Origin: Acidobacteriota bacterium
GTDB taxonomy: Bacteria > Acidobacteriota > Terriglobia > Acidiferrales > UBA7541
Assembly (NCBI GenBank): GCA_021788095.1
Contig: JAJYLB010000005.1
Span: forward strand, 62,001 to 126,000
Direction: 5' to 3'
Length of the DNA: 64,000 nucleotides
Numbering within the stretch: the stretch's first letter is position 1; every line of letters starts with the position of its first letter. Under the pieces are notes generated by a model, which was given only the letters and a program-made list of their open reading frames with translations, was not told where the DNA came from and ran no database searches. A program made the translations under genes and the position numbers. Positions 36,379 through 45,107 of this stretch are shown here, one piece after another.

Positions 36379-38301
36379 TCATTGGTACGGCACACCCTTT
36401 GGCCCGTGAATGTAGATTCCCAGGACGTAACCCGCTTGCCCAGATCGCGGAGAGACCCAGCAATGGACGTCAACAGAGGGGGAAGCGCTGCCGATCGGAT
36501 CGCCGGCCAGCGTACAGCCGTTTCGCGAATTCGAAGTGTACTCCTGAGAAAAATTGACCGAGTCCAGCACCCAACCATTCTTGAGTTGGTAGCCATTGGA
36601 GAAAAACTGGTCGTCCCCGCGCCTGCCGGTGAGAGCGCCGGCGTGAATGGCATCGACCGCGAGCCCGGCGTACCCGGGAAACATGGGAGAGTTACCGAAC
36701 ACCCCCGAAACGCTCCCACAGCTGTCGATGCCGCAACTGAAGTCCGCGAAAGACGCTTCGTTGGAAGCGACTGGCAATTGCTCGACGCTGATCTCGGGCT
36801 CGAACTGGAACGGGAAGGCGTTGCTGTTTTGGCAAGTGGTTACGTAGACATAAGCCGTTTGCGATTCCACGCCGGTAGGGCCGGGCACGCCGACGATAAC
36901 CTGCGAATCGTTAATGAAAGTTTCGCCCAGCCCGTACGAACCGCCGCGCAAGACCATCGTGATCGAGGGCCCCGCCTGGGGATTCGCCGGGTTTGTGAAG
37001 CCGGAACCACTGATCATGATGGGATCGCCGGGCTGGCCCTGACTGGGGCTTAAAGAGGTGATTTGCGGCGCGGTGCAACCTCCGCTCGAGCCGCCTCTTG
37101 CCGGCGAACCTCCCGGTCCCGCTGTCCCTCCGCGTGGCGAGATGGTGGGTCCGCCCGACAATTCCCTGGGAGGAATATAGTGACGTAATTGCTCGTTTAA
37201 GTTGCCGATCGGCTGCATCGTCCGGTTGATGTTGGACCTGACTTGGGTGGCGTCCGCGAGCCCGCTTTGAATCACGGTGCGGCAGCCGGCGACGCAAGCC
37301 GAATTCTTCAGAAGCGAATTCAATAGGGCGATGTGGCGGTCGACCTGCTGCATCTGGAATTTGGCTTCGTAGGCGAGGAACTGCCCCTGCGAATGTTTCG
37401 CTAGTGCATCGAGCTTGGCCTTATCTTCCACTGGCCCCTGCTGAGCGAGTTGTGCCTCTTGCTGGGCCGTAATCTGCGTCGGCGGCGTTTGCCGCTGCGA
37501 ATGGTTCGCGCTCGCCGGGGGTTCGCCGGCAGGTCTGGTGGGACCAGCGGATGGCCGGGCTGACCCCACGAGTACCTCGGTTGCCCATAACTGGATTCCG
37601 ACCATGCGGCCTTGGACTTGCACGCTCTCGCCGACGCTAAGAAAATTCGGGCTGATCGCGCGGCCATTCTGCTCGATGCGGGCGCCGATTTCGCGCACCC
37701 AAACTGGCGCTCGACCAGTGACGGTAAGCTCGAAGTAACCCGAGCGCACAGCTTGGATGGTGCCTGCCAGGGTGGTTTGGCCCGCCGGAGGCGCTTGCCC
37801 GGCCGGAGCGGCCGGCGGGTTGTTATTGGCGGCGGGAGGGTGGTAGCCGTTGTAGGGCGGCGGGTGATACCCGCCATAGCGAGGGGGATTCGCCGCACGC
37901 GCGGCTCCCTCCGGCAGAATGACGATCTTCGTGGCGTAAAACCTGGTTGCGAGTCCTAGCGAGCCATAATAGTAGCCGGTCACCTGCACCTGCACATTCC
38001 CGCAGTTCGGTCCGGTCGGCGTGGGACACAAAGCCGATTTCGGCGCCGGCCGCCCGTTTTCCAGAATGCTCGTCGTCGCCAAGATCTGGGGCCGCACGAA
38101 ATCGTCCTTGCCGGGACCCCACTTGATTTGGATCCACCCATAGGAGGGCGGAGCGCCGTAGACCAGGCTCGTAAAAGTCGCGGTGGTCGGCCGCGGCGCG
38201 GAAGTTCCCGGGACCTTGTACTGAGCCGAGAGCAGGCTCGCGGTTCCCGCGGCCAGAAGTATCGCCAACGCCGAAAGCATTTCCTGCCGTAGCCTTCTCA
38301 T
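36379..38301 (-). CDS. Exported mosaic protein: DUF5666-like plus IPT/GRRGDDQFF module
   Basis: A 640-residue protein with a signal peptide (cleavage near LLSAQ). The A-module (about 35-265) is shared with the 32955-36329 protein, including TIQAVRSGYFEL and WVREIGARIEQNGR. Then come the helical stretch (VDRHIALLNSLL...CVAGC), the IPT-like segment APQITSLSPSQGQP and the C-terminal module with DFSCGIDSCGS, GRRGDDQFF (residue 559 on), HCWVSP and GVPYQ, as in 30496-32151. It therefore links the two halves of the family. ATG 38301 has GGAGGAGA upstream. Function unknown. Confidence 0.76.
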   Translation of the reverse strand: MRRLRQEMLSALAILLAAGTASLLSAQYKVPGTSAPRPTTATFTSLVYGAPPSYGWIQIKWGPGKDDFVRPQILATTSILENGRPAPKSALCPTPTGPNCGNVQVQVTGYYYGSLGLATRFYATKIVILPEGAARAANPPRYGGYHPPPYNGYHPPAANNNPPAAPAGQAPPAGQTTLAGTIQAVRSGYFELTVTGRAPVWVREIGARIEQNGRAISPNFLSVGESVQVQGRMVGIQLWATEVLVGSARPSAGPTRPAGEPPASANHSQRQTPPTQITAQQEAQLAQQGPVEDKAKLDALAKHSQGQFLAYEAKFQMQQVDRHIALLNSLLKNSACVAGCRTVIQSGLADATQVRSNINRTMQPIGNLNEQLRHYIPPRELSGGPTISPRGGTAGPGGSPARGGSSGGCTAPQITSLSPSQGQPGDPIMISGSGFTNPANPQAGPSITMVLRGGSYGLGETFINDSQVIVGVPGPTGVESQTAYVYVTTCQNSNAFPFQFEPEISVEQLPVASNEASFADFSCGIDSCGSVSGVFGNSPMFPGYAGLAVDAIHAGALTGRRGDDQFFSNGYQLKNGWVLDSVNFSQEYTSNSRNGCTLAGDPIGSASPSVDVHCWVSPRSGQAGYVLGIYIHGPKGVPYQ

Positions 38302-38448
38302 TTCATCTCCTCCCTGGGCTGGTCGCTTGAATTTCGCGGCCAGATCGTGGGGGCCCGCTCCCATTCTTCCGGGTGTCTTCCGCCGCCGAGGCAATCGGGG
38401 CCGCGGGGTCGGGGCCCGCGGCCCGCACTCAGGCTGCGGTCCCCGTCT

Positions 38449-38880
38449 CTAGCTCTGAGCCGGCGTGAAGGCCTGCTTCACCTTGGCGTTCAGCAAATAC
38501 CAGGCGATCCAGCCGTTGACCGCGAGGGGCACCACGTCTGCCACGGCGGAGAAAGCGTTCAGATGCGCGATCGTCAGAACGAAGCCCACAACGATGATCA
38601 CCACGCCAAGCGCCGCGAAAAAGATGGAGATCAGCCGCGCCCAATTGCGCAGTTTCAGCAGTCCCACGCCAATCACAATCGAGAGGGCGGCTAATAGAAG
38701 GAAGATCGCGGCTCCGGCGGCGCCGCCGATGCCGGCAACCCGGGCAAGCGGCGAATTCGGATTGCCATTCGTCGTCACCAAACCGGTGATGGCGCCGAAA
38801 GCGAGGGCCCCGATGAGGCATCCGCCGGCGCCGATGAAGTCGAGCACTGCGATTACCGTTACTCCTGAAGGACGTTGCAT
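38449..38880 (-). CDS. Small integral membrane protein
   Basis: A 143-residue protein with four hydrophobic segments (about 7-35, 50-75, 82-105 and 110-133). It has a short charged break KLRNWARLIS between TM2 and TM3, as in several small uncharacterised membrane families. ATG 38880 follows AGGAGAG. It lies between the CsgG-like gene and the mosaic genes (gaps of 84 and 147 bases), so co-transcription is likely. No function can be assigned. Confidence 0.65.
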   Translation of the reverse strand: MQRPSGVTVIAVLDFIGAGGCLIGALAFGAITGLVTTNGNPNSPLARVAGIGGAAGAAIFLLLAALSIVIGVGLLKLRNWARLISIFFAALGVVIIVVGFVLTIAHLNAFSAVADVVPLAVNGWIAWYLLNAKVKQAFTPAQS

Positions 38881-38964
38881 GTTGTCTCTCCTTCTCCAAT
38901 CTCGCTCGCCGCACAAAACCTTCGGCTGCTAGTACGTCTCATCCCTCTTCCGAAAAGGGTCCAG

Positions 38965-40947
38965 TCAGCGCAGAAATCCGTTCCCACTGAAACCCACCGT
39001 GCCGAGCTGCTTGCTGGCGGTCGTGGCCGCTCCTTGCGAGTTGTAATAGAAGTGGCCGGGGAAGTTAGCCATGAAGCCAGTGCCGCCCTGACACAGAAAG
39101 CCGCCGAGACCGGGCCGCTGCGGCACCGCCGTAACTTGATAGTTGCTGCCGGAAACGGCGAAGGTATAGGTGTAATTGGGGTCTTGATGGGGATTTACCG
39201 AGAGGCCATCGGTAGAGCCTAGGATGGAAACGCCGCTGATCAGTTCGTCGAGCGAACATACGCGGTTAAGGTGGCCCAAACAGTCGTCGTGCTCCAGGTC
39301 GTAGATCGTATAGACAAAGAGAAAGGCCGCCTGCTCGCACGCATTCAGTTGCGGGCCGGCGCCCTGTAGGTACTGGACTTCAATTTTCGTGCCGGCGGGG
39401 ACGGCGATCGGGCAGGTTGAAGCTGCCGCCGCTTGCGGCGCCGCGGCGGGCGCGCCCTGCGTGCCTGCGCCAGCCGCAGGGGTGGCGCTTTGCCCGTTGG
39501 TCGTTCCCGGGGTCGCGGGAGTCCCGAAGCTGCCCGGTTGCTGCGGGGCATATTGCGCGTTCGCGCCGGCATTGCTCGGCTGGCCACTCGGCGCCGGCGC
39601 CGTGCTGACGCCGATCGTGAGGAAATCGATGCCCCAAGCCACGGTGTTGTTAGTGCCCGTGCCATTGATTTTGAGCGTCAGCGTGTTATTCGGAAGCAGG
39701 ACTTGAGGATCCACGCCGATGGCAAAGAATTGGGTTGAGCGCGCATCCCCCGAATTGAGGGAGTTGAGGTAGCGTGAAAGCGGAACGTCAATCTGGTTGT
39801 TGATCCACACGGTATACGTCTGCTGCGTGGCCTGCGCGAGGAACCCCGAAGCCGCCATGCCCAACGTCAGGCCGGTCACCACCTGGCCCGGCGGCACCTG
39901 GCTCGAATAATCCATGGAAACGACCTGCGGGCCTCGCTGTTCCTGGCTAAAGTCTGGCGTGGCGCTGCTCGGAACGTAGAGCTGGTCGGTTCCCGGATAA
40001 TCGCCTTGCCCCCCCAAATCTCCATACATCGGAGTGAAGAGGTTGCCGTAATCGTAGGTTTGGGTTGCCGTCGAAACTTGGCCGGGCTGGAGGCCGGAGA
40101 GTTGCGCGCCTGCTGTGGGATCGATGCCGTTGGGGTACTGGTATCCGAAGAGGTCCTTGTCCCCGTAGACGAGAATCTGGGGCGCGGCGGGTGGCGCGAC
40201 CTGAACTTGCTGCTGCGCGCCTGGAGCGGCGGCCGCGGCGGGCGCGGGCATCGCCGTCGCCTTGAAGTTCTTGAGTGCGCCGGAAATTTGGCGGACCAGA
40301 TCGTTCAGGGCGCTATGGGTCGCTTTGGCTAGCGAAGTGGACTGAAACTGGCTGCTCTGCATATTCATGTTGCCGTAGTTCGTGTTCGCGTTCGGGTCGA
40401 TGTGGGTTTCGGTGTCTTTGCCGGAGGCGCGGAACGTTCCCAGGGAAACGCCGCGCGCCGCATCCACCAGCGTTGCCTGAATCACCACCTGGGAACTTTG
40501 CGAATTGCTGTTCCCGCCGATCCCGAAACCGTGAAAACTCCCCAGATTGAAAGTACCCTGCTTGGTCTTGACTGCGCCGCTCAGCAGAGTGCCAACGATC
40601 ACCAGGTTCGTGCCATTGGCTTGGCCAAGCTGCGCGGCCGTAGGCACGTCCGTGATCTGCTGGTTGCCCGGCGGCGCCGCGCTCGGCGCGGGCTGAATCT
40701 GCTGCGGGACCAGCTTGGTATGATTGACCAGGGTGTTTTGAAGCATGCTCGGGAGCACCGTCGCGAGCTGGCCGAGATCGGGGTCGCCGCTTAGATCGGG
40801 AAAGGGCAGAATCCCGACGGTGTAGCCGGGAGAGTTGGAGGATTGTGGCGCTCGCGGCGCCGGGCGAGCTCCAAGGACAATGGGCAAAGCAAACGCCAGG
40901 AATACAGAAGCACAGGCACCGGCAAAACCTACATCTCCCTTTCGCAT
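38965..40947 (-). CDS. Exported CsgG-like protein with pilin-like C-terminus
   Basis: A 660-residue protein with a signal peptide (1-27). Residues 41-230 resemble CsgG/GNA1162-type proteins: VGILPFPDLSGDPDLGQLA, AQLGQANGTNLVIVGTLL, and a C-terminal helix ALNDLVRQISGALKNF. The central part (about 255-465) is beta-rich and carries YTVWINNQIDVPLSRYLN, like a carbohydrate-binding jelly roll. An Ala/Gly/Pro linker follows. The last 120 residues (with YTYTFAVSGSNYQVTAVP) look like a type IV pilin head domain. No lipobox cysteine is seen. ATG 40947 follows GGAGGTGG. It is the first gene of the cluster, next to the divergent regulator. Confidence 0.7.
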   Translation of the reverse strand: MRKGDVGFAGACASVFLAFALPIVLGARPAPRAPQSSNSPGYTVGILPFPDLSGDPDLGQLATVLPSMLQNTLVNHTKLVPQQIQPAPSAAPPGNQQITDVPTAAQLGQANGTNLVIVGTLLSGAVKTKQGTFNLGSFHGFGIGGNSNSQSSQVVIQATLVDAARGVSLGTFRASGKDTETHIDPNANTNYGNMNMQSSQFQSTSLAKATHSALNDLVRQISGALKNFKATAMPAPAAAAAPGAQQQVQVAPPAAPQILVYGDKDLFGYQYPNGIDPTAGAQLSGLQPGQVSTATQTYDYGNLFTPMYGDLGGQGDYPGTDQLYVPSSATPDFSQEQRGPQVVSMDYSSQVPPGQVVTGLTLGMAASGFLAQATQQTYTVWINNQIDVPLSRYLNSLNSGDARSTQFFAIGVDPQVLLPNNTLTLKINGTGTNNTVAWGIDFLTIGVSTAPAPSGQPSNAGANAQYAPQQPGSFGTPATPGTTNGQSATPAAGAGTQGAPAAAPQAAAASTCPIAVPAGTKIEVQYLQGAGPQLNACEQAAFLFVYTIYDLEHDDCLGHLNRVCSLDELISGVSILGSTDGLSVNPHQDPNYTYTFAVSGSNYQVTAVPQRPGLGGFLCQGGTGFMANFPGHFYYNSQGAATTASKQLGTVGFSGNGFLR

Positions 40948-41304
40948 CGACCACCTCCGCTGGTCCCACTCCGTAATGCCGCTAGTCTGATCTCCCCCAC
41001 CCTATTCCCTCGCCTACAAGAGCCCTGCACCCCTGCGTTTCCACCCCTCCCGCCCCGACGGGCCCGATCTTGGCGCTACCGCTTCGCTCGACCGGCCGCC
41101 GAAGGGACAGGCGCTCCGAATGGCGCGCATTCTTGCGGAGGTGCGGAGAAAGGTCAATGAACGCCGGCTCAATTTGAGCTAAAAATTCCCTCAACGCGGA
41201 ACTCCCGCCGGTTGCATGGATTGCGAACAAACCGGGTCGGTTTCTGGTGCTGCCTATTGACTGCCGTGGTAGAATGCGCCCACTCTGACTCTGGATATGT
41301 CGCC
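40948..41304. promoter_or_regulatory. Divergent intergenic region between exported cluster and regulator
   Basis: A 357-base stretch separating the CsgG-like gene (minus) from the winged-helix regulator (plus). It must hold both promoters. A TAGAAT -10-like box is at 41270-41275, but no well-spaced -35 is convincing. A local inverted repeat, TCAATTTGAGCTAAAAATTC, lies about 41169-41188. No reading frame of note. Confidence 0.5.
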
Positions 41305-43485
41305 GTGAGCGAAGGTAAGAAGCCGGGCCGCGTCCTCCGCTTCGGGGTCTTCGAGTGCGATGTCCGCGCGGTCGAATTGCGCAATGGCGACCGCCGGATA
41401 CACCTCTCCGATCAGCCATTTCGTCTCCTCGAAGTTCTGCTCGATCGGGCGGGAGAAATTGTTACCCGGCAGGAGCTGCGCGAGCGGCTGTGGCCAGACC
41501 AGGATTTCGGCGATTTCGACGACGGGCTGAACACGGCCATCAACAAGATCCGCGCGGCTTTGCACGACAGCGCGGAAAACCCCCGTTTCGTTGAGACGCT
41601 TCCCCGCCGCGGCTACCGCTTCATCGCTCCCGTCGAAGTCCTGCCGATGCCGCCCCAACCTCCGGCGGAAGCTGGCGATGCGCTTCACCCGCTCCCGCCA
41701 GCCGAACCGAATGCCACGGGCGAGCCCGCCCGAGTTCCCCGCGGGGAGCCCCGCTTCCCGTCTAGGCTTCCGCGCTGGCAGGAGTGGCTCGCGATCCTTC
41801 TGGGGGTTGGCGCCGCGCTCACTGCCGTTTGGTGGCTCGATCCATTGCCGCCGCCCCAGGTCACGCGGATTGACCAAATCACCACCAGCGGCGGAATTGA
41901 TGCTCCCGCAAAGCCGGTCTCGGCTGGCCGCCGCGTGTATTACCTTCTGCGTGCCGGCGACCACCGCGACCTGATGCAAACCTGGCTCGGGGAAGGCGAC
42001 GGCAGCCGCGTCGCCTGGATCGAGGCGGATCCCGTCGTTTTCGCCGCTTCACCGGATGCTTCGAGGCTCCTCGTTGCAAGCCAACCAGGATCGGCAGGCC
42101 CGGCTCAACTCTGGTCCATGCCCGTGGTCGGCGGTCCCCCCGAATCGCTGGGGATTCAAGGTGTGCTCTCCGCCGTGTTTTCGCCGCACGGGAATCGAAT
42201 CGCCTACCTGCGCGGCAGAGATCTGTGCATCGCGGATGCGAATGGGAGTCACGAGCGCGATATCGCGCGCCTTCCGCGCGACGCGTCGTGGCTCGCCTGG
42301 TCGCCGGGTGGACGGAGATTTCGTTTCACAACGGGAGTTCTATTATCGGGCGCGGCGAGCTCCATTTGGGAGATCACGAGCGAGGGTAAGAACCTGCACC
42401 AGATTCTGGCCGGATGGTCGAACCCGGCATCGGAGTGCTGTGGATCGTGGACCCCCGATGGCCGCTACTATATCTTTACCTCCAGCCATCGCGGCGCGTC
42501 GAACCTCTGGGCGCTGCGGGAACGAGGCTCGTTTTGGCGGCGCAGTCCCCGCGGCCCGTTCCAACTCACCTTCGGTCCCGATACTCCCTGGGGCGGTGCG
42601 CCCAGCGGCGACGGCCGGCGGATTTTTTTCTATAACGGCGTGTGGCGCGTCGATATGCAGGTGATTGACTTGAAGACCAAACAATTCTGGGCGTTTCGCC
42701 CGGCTGGCCATTCCTTCCCCGTTACCTTCTCTCGCGACGGCCTCTGGATCGCCTATCGGGATCCGCCGAGCGGCGCCTTGGTCCGTAGCCGCGCGGATGG
42801 CAGCCAGCAGGTGGAGTTGGCGCCGCCGAGCATGAATGCTTCCTTCCCGCGTTGGTCTCCCGACGGCCGCTGGATCGCGTTCGGAGGTGTTGTCGCCGGC
42901 CAGCCCGCGAAATCCTACGTCGTTTCGGCAAGTGGAGGCGATCCGGAACCGCTCTTCGATAGCGTCAGGGACATGCGCGATGCAGATTGGTCTGGGGACG
43001 GGAAGAGTCTTGTGGTTTCCGTCGCCACGGGACCGAAAGGCTCGGATGACCGGGAATTGCGGCTCGTTAACTTTGCCAGCCGGCGGACCACCAGGATTCC
43101 GGGCTCCGCCGGTCTGGGGATGTGCCGATGGTCGCCGGACGGGCGATACATCTCCGCGACGTTGGAGGACGGAACGCAACTCGACTTGTGGGACGTGCGC
43201 GCGGAAAAGTGGCGCGTGATCGCTCGCGGCTCGGGCATAGGGATTAGCGTGTGGTCGCCCGACAGCCGCTACCTCTATTTCCAAGCGCTTTACGACAAGG
43301 GCGAGCCCCTGTTCCGTTACGACGTGCTGCGCGAGCGGGCGGAACTGATCGAGAATTTTTCCGCGTATCTGAGGTCTGAGGTTCCTCGCTGCGCCCTGTT
43401 TGGCATCGCGCCAGACGGTTCGCCTGTCATCGAGCTCACCCGCAGCTTCTACGACCTCTTCGCCGCCAAAGTCATCCTCCCCTGA
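41305..43485 (+). CDS. Membrane-anchored winged-helix regulator with beta-propeller
   Basis: A 726-residue ToxR/CadC-like one-component regulator. Residues about 10-110 form an OmpR/PhoB-type winged helix (LSDQPFRLLEVLLDRAGEIV, then LNTAINKIRAALHD and FVETLPRRGYRFIAPV). One TM helix follows (about 160-178, WLAILLGVGAALTAVWWL). The rest is a periplasmic TolB/PD40-type propeller with repeated FSPHGNRIAYLR, FSRDGLWIAYRD, WSPDGRWIAFGG and WSPDGRYISATLED blades. The frame is open from 41212; GTG 41305 is preferred but lacks a strong ribosome site. It lies beside the divergent exported cluster and is a likely regulator of it. Confidence 0.85.
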   Translation: MSEGKKPGRVLRFGVFECDVRAVELRNGDRRIHLSDQPFRLLEVLLDRAGEIVTRQELRERLWPDQDFGDFDDGLNTAINKIRAALHDSAENPRFVETLPRRGYRFIAPVEVLPMPPQPPAEAGDALHPLPPAEPNATGEPARVPRGEPRFPSRLPRWQEWLAILLGVGAALTAVWWLDPLPPPQVTRIDQITTSGGIDAPAKPVSAGRRVYYLLRAGDHRDLMQTWLGEGDGSRVAWIEADPVVFAASPDASRLLVASQPGSAGPAQLWSMPVVGGPPESLGIQGVLSAVFSPHGNRIAYLRGRDLCIADANGSHERDIARLPRDASWLAWSPGGRRFRFTTGVLLSGAASSIWEITSEGKNLHQILAGWSNPASECCGSWTPDGRYYIFTSSHRGASNLWALRERGSFWRRSPRGPFQLTFGPDTPWGGAPSGDGRRIFFYNGVWRVDMQVIDLKTKQFWAFRPAGHSFPVTFSRDGLWIAYRDPPSGALVRSRADGSQQVELAPPSMNASFPRWSPDGRWIAFGGVVAGQPAKSYVVSASGGDPEPLFDSVRDMRDADWSGDGKSLVVSVATGPKGSDDRELRLVNFASRRTTRIPGSAGLGMCRWSPDGRYISATLEDGTQLDLWDVRAEKWRVIARGSGIGISVWSPDSRYLYFQALYDKGEPLFRYDVLRERAELIENFSAYLRSEVPRCALFGIAPDGSPVIELTRSFYDLFAAKVILP

Positions 43486-43839
43486 CCCCGCCTTTCTTCC
43501 CGGCCCGGCCCGCTCTCGACCTAATACCTGTATCTGCATCGCCAAGCACCACCCCCCGGCATGCCGCGGTCGCCCCATCCCGCAAGGTGCGAACGTAGCG
43601 CTTGCCTCGCCGCACCCCGGCGGGCCGCGGTCGGAATTTGTCCCGGTGTCCCGGCAGCGCGGCACACCTCTGCCATTACGCCCATCCCCGAATCAGGCCC
43701 GGGGTAGGGAGAACCGATGCAGCACTACCCCCTCCCTCCGAATGCACGGAGGCGAGGCTGCCGAACCCGTCCAGGCAGAAGCGGCCGCGTACGTCCCGAC
43801 CATAAACGCGGCTCAAACACAAATGACTGGGAATGAATT
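43486..43839. other. Gene-free spacer between regulator and tRNA-Leu
   Basis: Apart from a vapC scar at 43515-43558, this GC-rich stretch shows no supported gene. Several short frames lack ribosome sites. Confidence 0.55.
43515..43558 (+). pseudogene. Scar of a vapC 5' end
   Basis: 44 bases match 27741-27786 of the intact vapC with a small deletion and about six substitutions, including an uninterrupted 16-base identity, CATCGCCAAGCACCA with flanks. In vapC this codes for LDTNICIYIAKHQPP; here the deletion breaks the frame. No start or downstream PIN sequence remains. It is best explained as the residue of a lost VapBC module. Confidence 0.6.
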
Positions 43840-43926
43840 TGGTGCCCAAGAGAGGACTCGAACCTCCACGACCTTGCGGCCACTAGACCCTGAATCTAGC
43901 GCGTCTGCCAATTCCGCCACTTGGGC
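43840..43926 (-). tRNA. tRNA-Leu(CAG)
   Basis: An 87-base tRNA on the minus strand with 7-bp acceptor arms GCCCAAG / CTTGGGC, discriminator A and an encoded CCA end (43842-43840). The anticodon stem CTAGA/TCTAG holds the loop TTCAGGG with anticodon CAG. A long variable arm of the leucine type is followed by the GTTCGAGTC T-loop region. Confidence 0.93.
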
Positions 43927-44042
43927 TGAGGAGAGAAATTGTGAGGCGATGCCCGGGGATTGTCAATTTGGCCGGCCGGCAGACTTGACAAATTCGCAAA
44001 ACGCGAATCTAATCGTCAGGGAAGGGGAAGGCGCGGCGCGGG

Positions 44043-44330
44043 TTGAACGTCATCGGGCGAAAGGTGCTCGAAGAAGCCGGGCGTAAACATGGCGACCTCG
44101 CCAAATCCCTGGACGCTTGGCTCCGCATCACCCAGGCAGCCCAATGGCAAAACCTGATGGAAGTAAGGCGGAGTCTCCCTACCGCCGACGCCGTGGGCGA
44201 ATTCACGGTTTTCAACGTCAGGGGGAACCGCTACCGCCTGATCGCGGAAATCCATTATGAAACGAAGACCGTCTTCATCGACCGCGTCTTAACGCACGCC
44301 GAGTACGACAGGGAGAGATGGAAAGAATGA
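44043..44330 (+). CDS. higB: HigB-type mRNA interferase toxin
   Basis: A 95-residue RelE-superfamily toxin of the HigB group. Diagnostic segments are NVIGRKVLEEAG at the N-terminus, FTVFNVRGNRYRLIAEIHY in the core and VFIDRVLTHAEYDRERW at the C-terminus. HigB cleaves ribosome-bound mRNA. The start is TTG 44043; this fits the conserved MNVI beginning, with GGGAAGGGGAAGG upstream. It precedes the antitoxin gene, the usual HigBA order, overlapping it by four bases. It lies about 115 bases beyond tRNA-Leu. Confidence 0.9.
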   Translation: MNVIGRKVLEEAGRKHGDLAKSLDAWLRITQAAQWQNLMEVRRSLPTADAVGEFTVFNVRGNRYRLIAEIHYETKTVFIDRVLTHAEYDRERWKE

Positions 44331-44731
44331 GCGCGCGAGCAACCATGGAGCGAAACTACGGCGACCTGCTGGGCAAGGTCGCCCCCAAGGTAATCCGCAC
44401 GGAAGCGGAGAACGAGAAGTTTACGAGGATCCTTCGCGACCTCCACCGGCGAAGCGCCAGCCTCACCCATGCTGAAAAAGAGCTCGCCCGCCTTTTGACC
44501 ATGCTGATCGAGGACTTCGAGACGAAGCGATACCGTTTGCCGCGCGCAAGCGGGGTCGAGGCGCTAGAGTTCCTCATGGACCAGCACGGCTTGGCGCAGA
44601 AGGACCTCGTGCCCGAATTCGGAACCCCAAGCGTTGTCTCGGAAGTTCTCAGCGGGAAACGGGACCTGAGCAAAGAGCACATCCGACGCCTGAGCAGGCG
44701 GTTCCACGTTTCACCGGAACTCTTCCTCTGA
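44327..44731 (+). CDS. higA: HigA-type antitoxin with XRE helix-turn-helix
   Basis: A 134-residue protein. The N-terminal half is helical with an acidic stretch; the C-terminal XRE helix-turn-helix (about residues 80-130) is EFLMDQHGLAQKDLVPEFGT, then VVSEVLSGKRDLSKEHIRRL. It should neutralise HigB and repress the operon. ATG 44327 (ATGA overlap with higB) is preferred to ATG 44318, which would leave no room for the GGGAGAG ribosome site. Confidence 0.9.
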   Translation: MSARATMERNYGDLLGKVAPKVIRTEAENEKFTRILRDLHRRSASLTHAEKELARLLTMLIEDFETKRYRLPRASGVEALEFLMDQHGLAQKDLVPEFGTPSVVSEVLSGKRDLSKEHIRRLSRRFHVSPELFL

Positions 44732-44746
44732 ACGCTACAACAGGGG

Positions 44747-44775
44747 TTGCCGCGGGCGGAGGGCGTGGCTATAAT
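44747..44775 (+). promoter_or_regulatory. Sigma-70-type promoter for the small membrane protein gene
   Basis: TTGCCG (44747-44752) and a perfect TATAAT (44770-44775) are separated by 17 bases, about 57 bases before the next start codon. It lies just behind higA. Confidence 0.7.
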
Positions 44776-44831
44776 CCCCGCCGGTGTGAAACGGAGGAGC
44801 GCAGGGTCCCGATCCCGCGACGAGGTGCCCG

Positions 44832-45107
44832 ATGAGCCTAAGCCCGCAACTGGAAATCCTAGTGGTTTTGTTCTGCATTTCGCTGGTGGTGTGGTTCGTC
44901 ATGATCGTCTACAAGAGCCGGCTGGAACGGACCGCCGAGGAGAGGGTTTTCCTGGCCAAGACGCCGGACCTGAGCGAGCAAGATTCCCAGCTGCTCAGGA
45001 AGGTCAACCGGCTGTCGGTGCCGATGTGGATCATCGGCATCCTCACCGTCCTGCTGCTCTTGGCCGTTCTCGGGACGTGGATTTACCAGGGCTTGGCCTC
45101 TAGTTAG
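44832..45107 (+). CDS. Small two-TM protein, function unknown
   Basis: A 91-residue protein with TM segments at about residues 8-27 and 65-87 and a charged loop between (KSRLERTAEERVFL). ATG 44832 has GAGGTG six bases upstream, and a good promoter lies at 44747-44775, which supports it as a real gene. I do not recognise the family. Confidence 0.7.
   Translation: MSLSPQLEILVVLFCISLVVWFVMIVYKSRLERTAEERVFLAKTPDLSEQDSQLLRKVNRLSVPMWIIGILTVLLLLAVLGTWIYQGLASS

Noticed and set aside
41257-41275. Sigma-70 promoter TTGACT...TAGAAT before the regulator
   Set aside because: The two boxes are only about seven bases apart, too close for a functional pair; only the -10 box was kept as a possibility.
44318-44326. 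Earlier start for higA at ATG 44318
   Set aside because: The ribosome site GGGAGAG would touch the start codon; ATG 44327 has normal spacing and an ATGA overlap.
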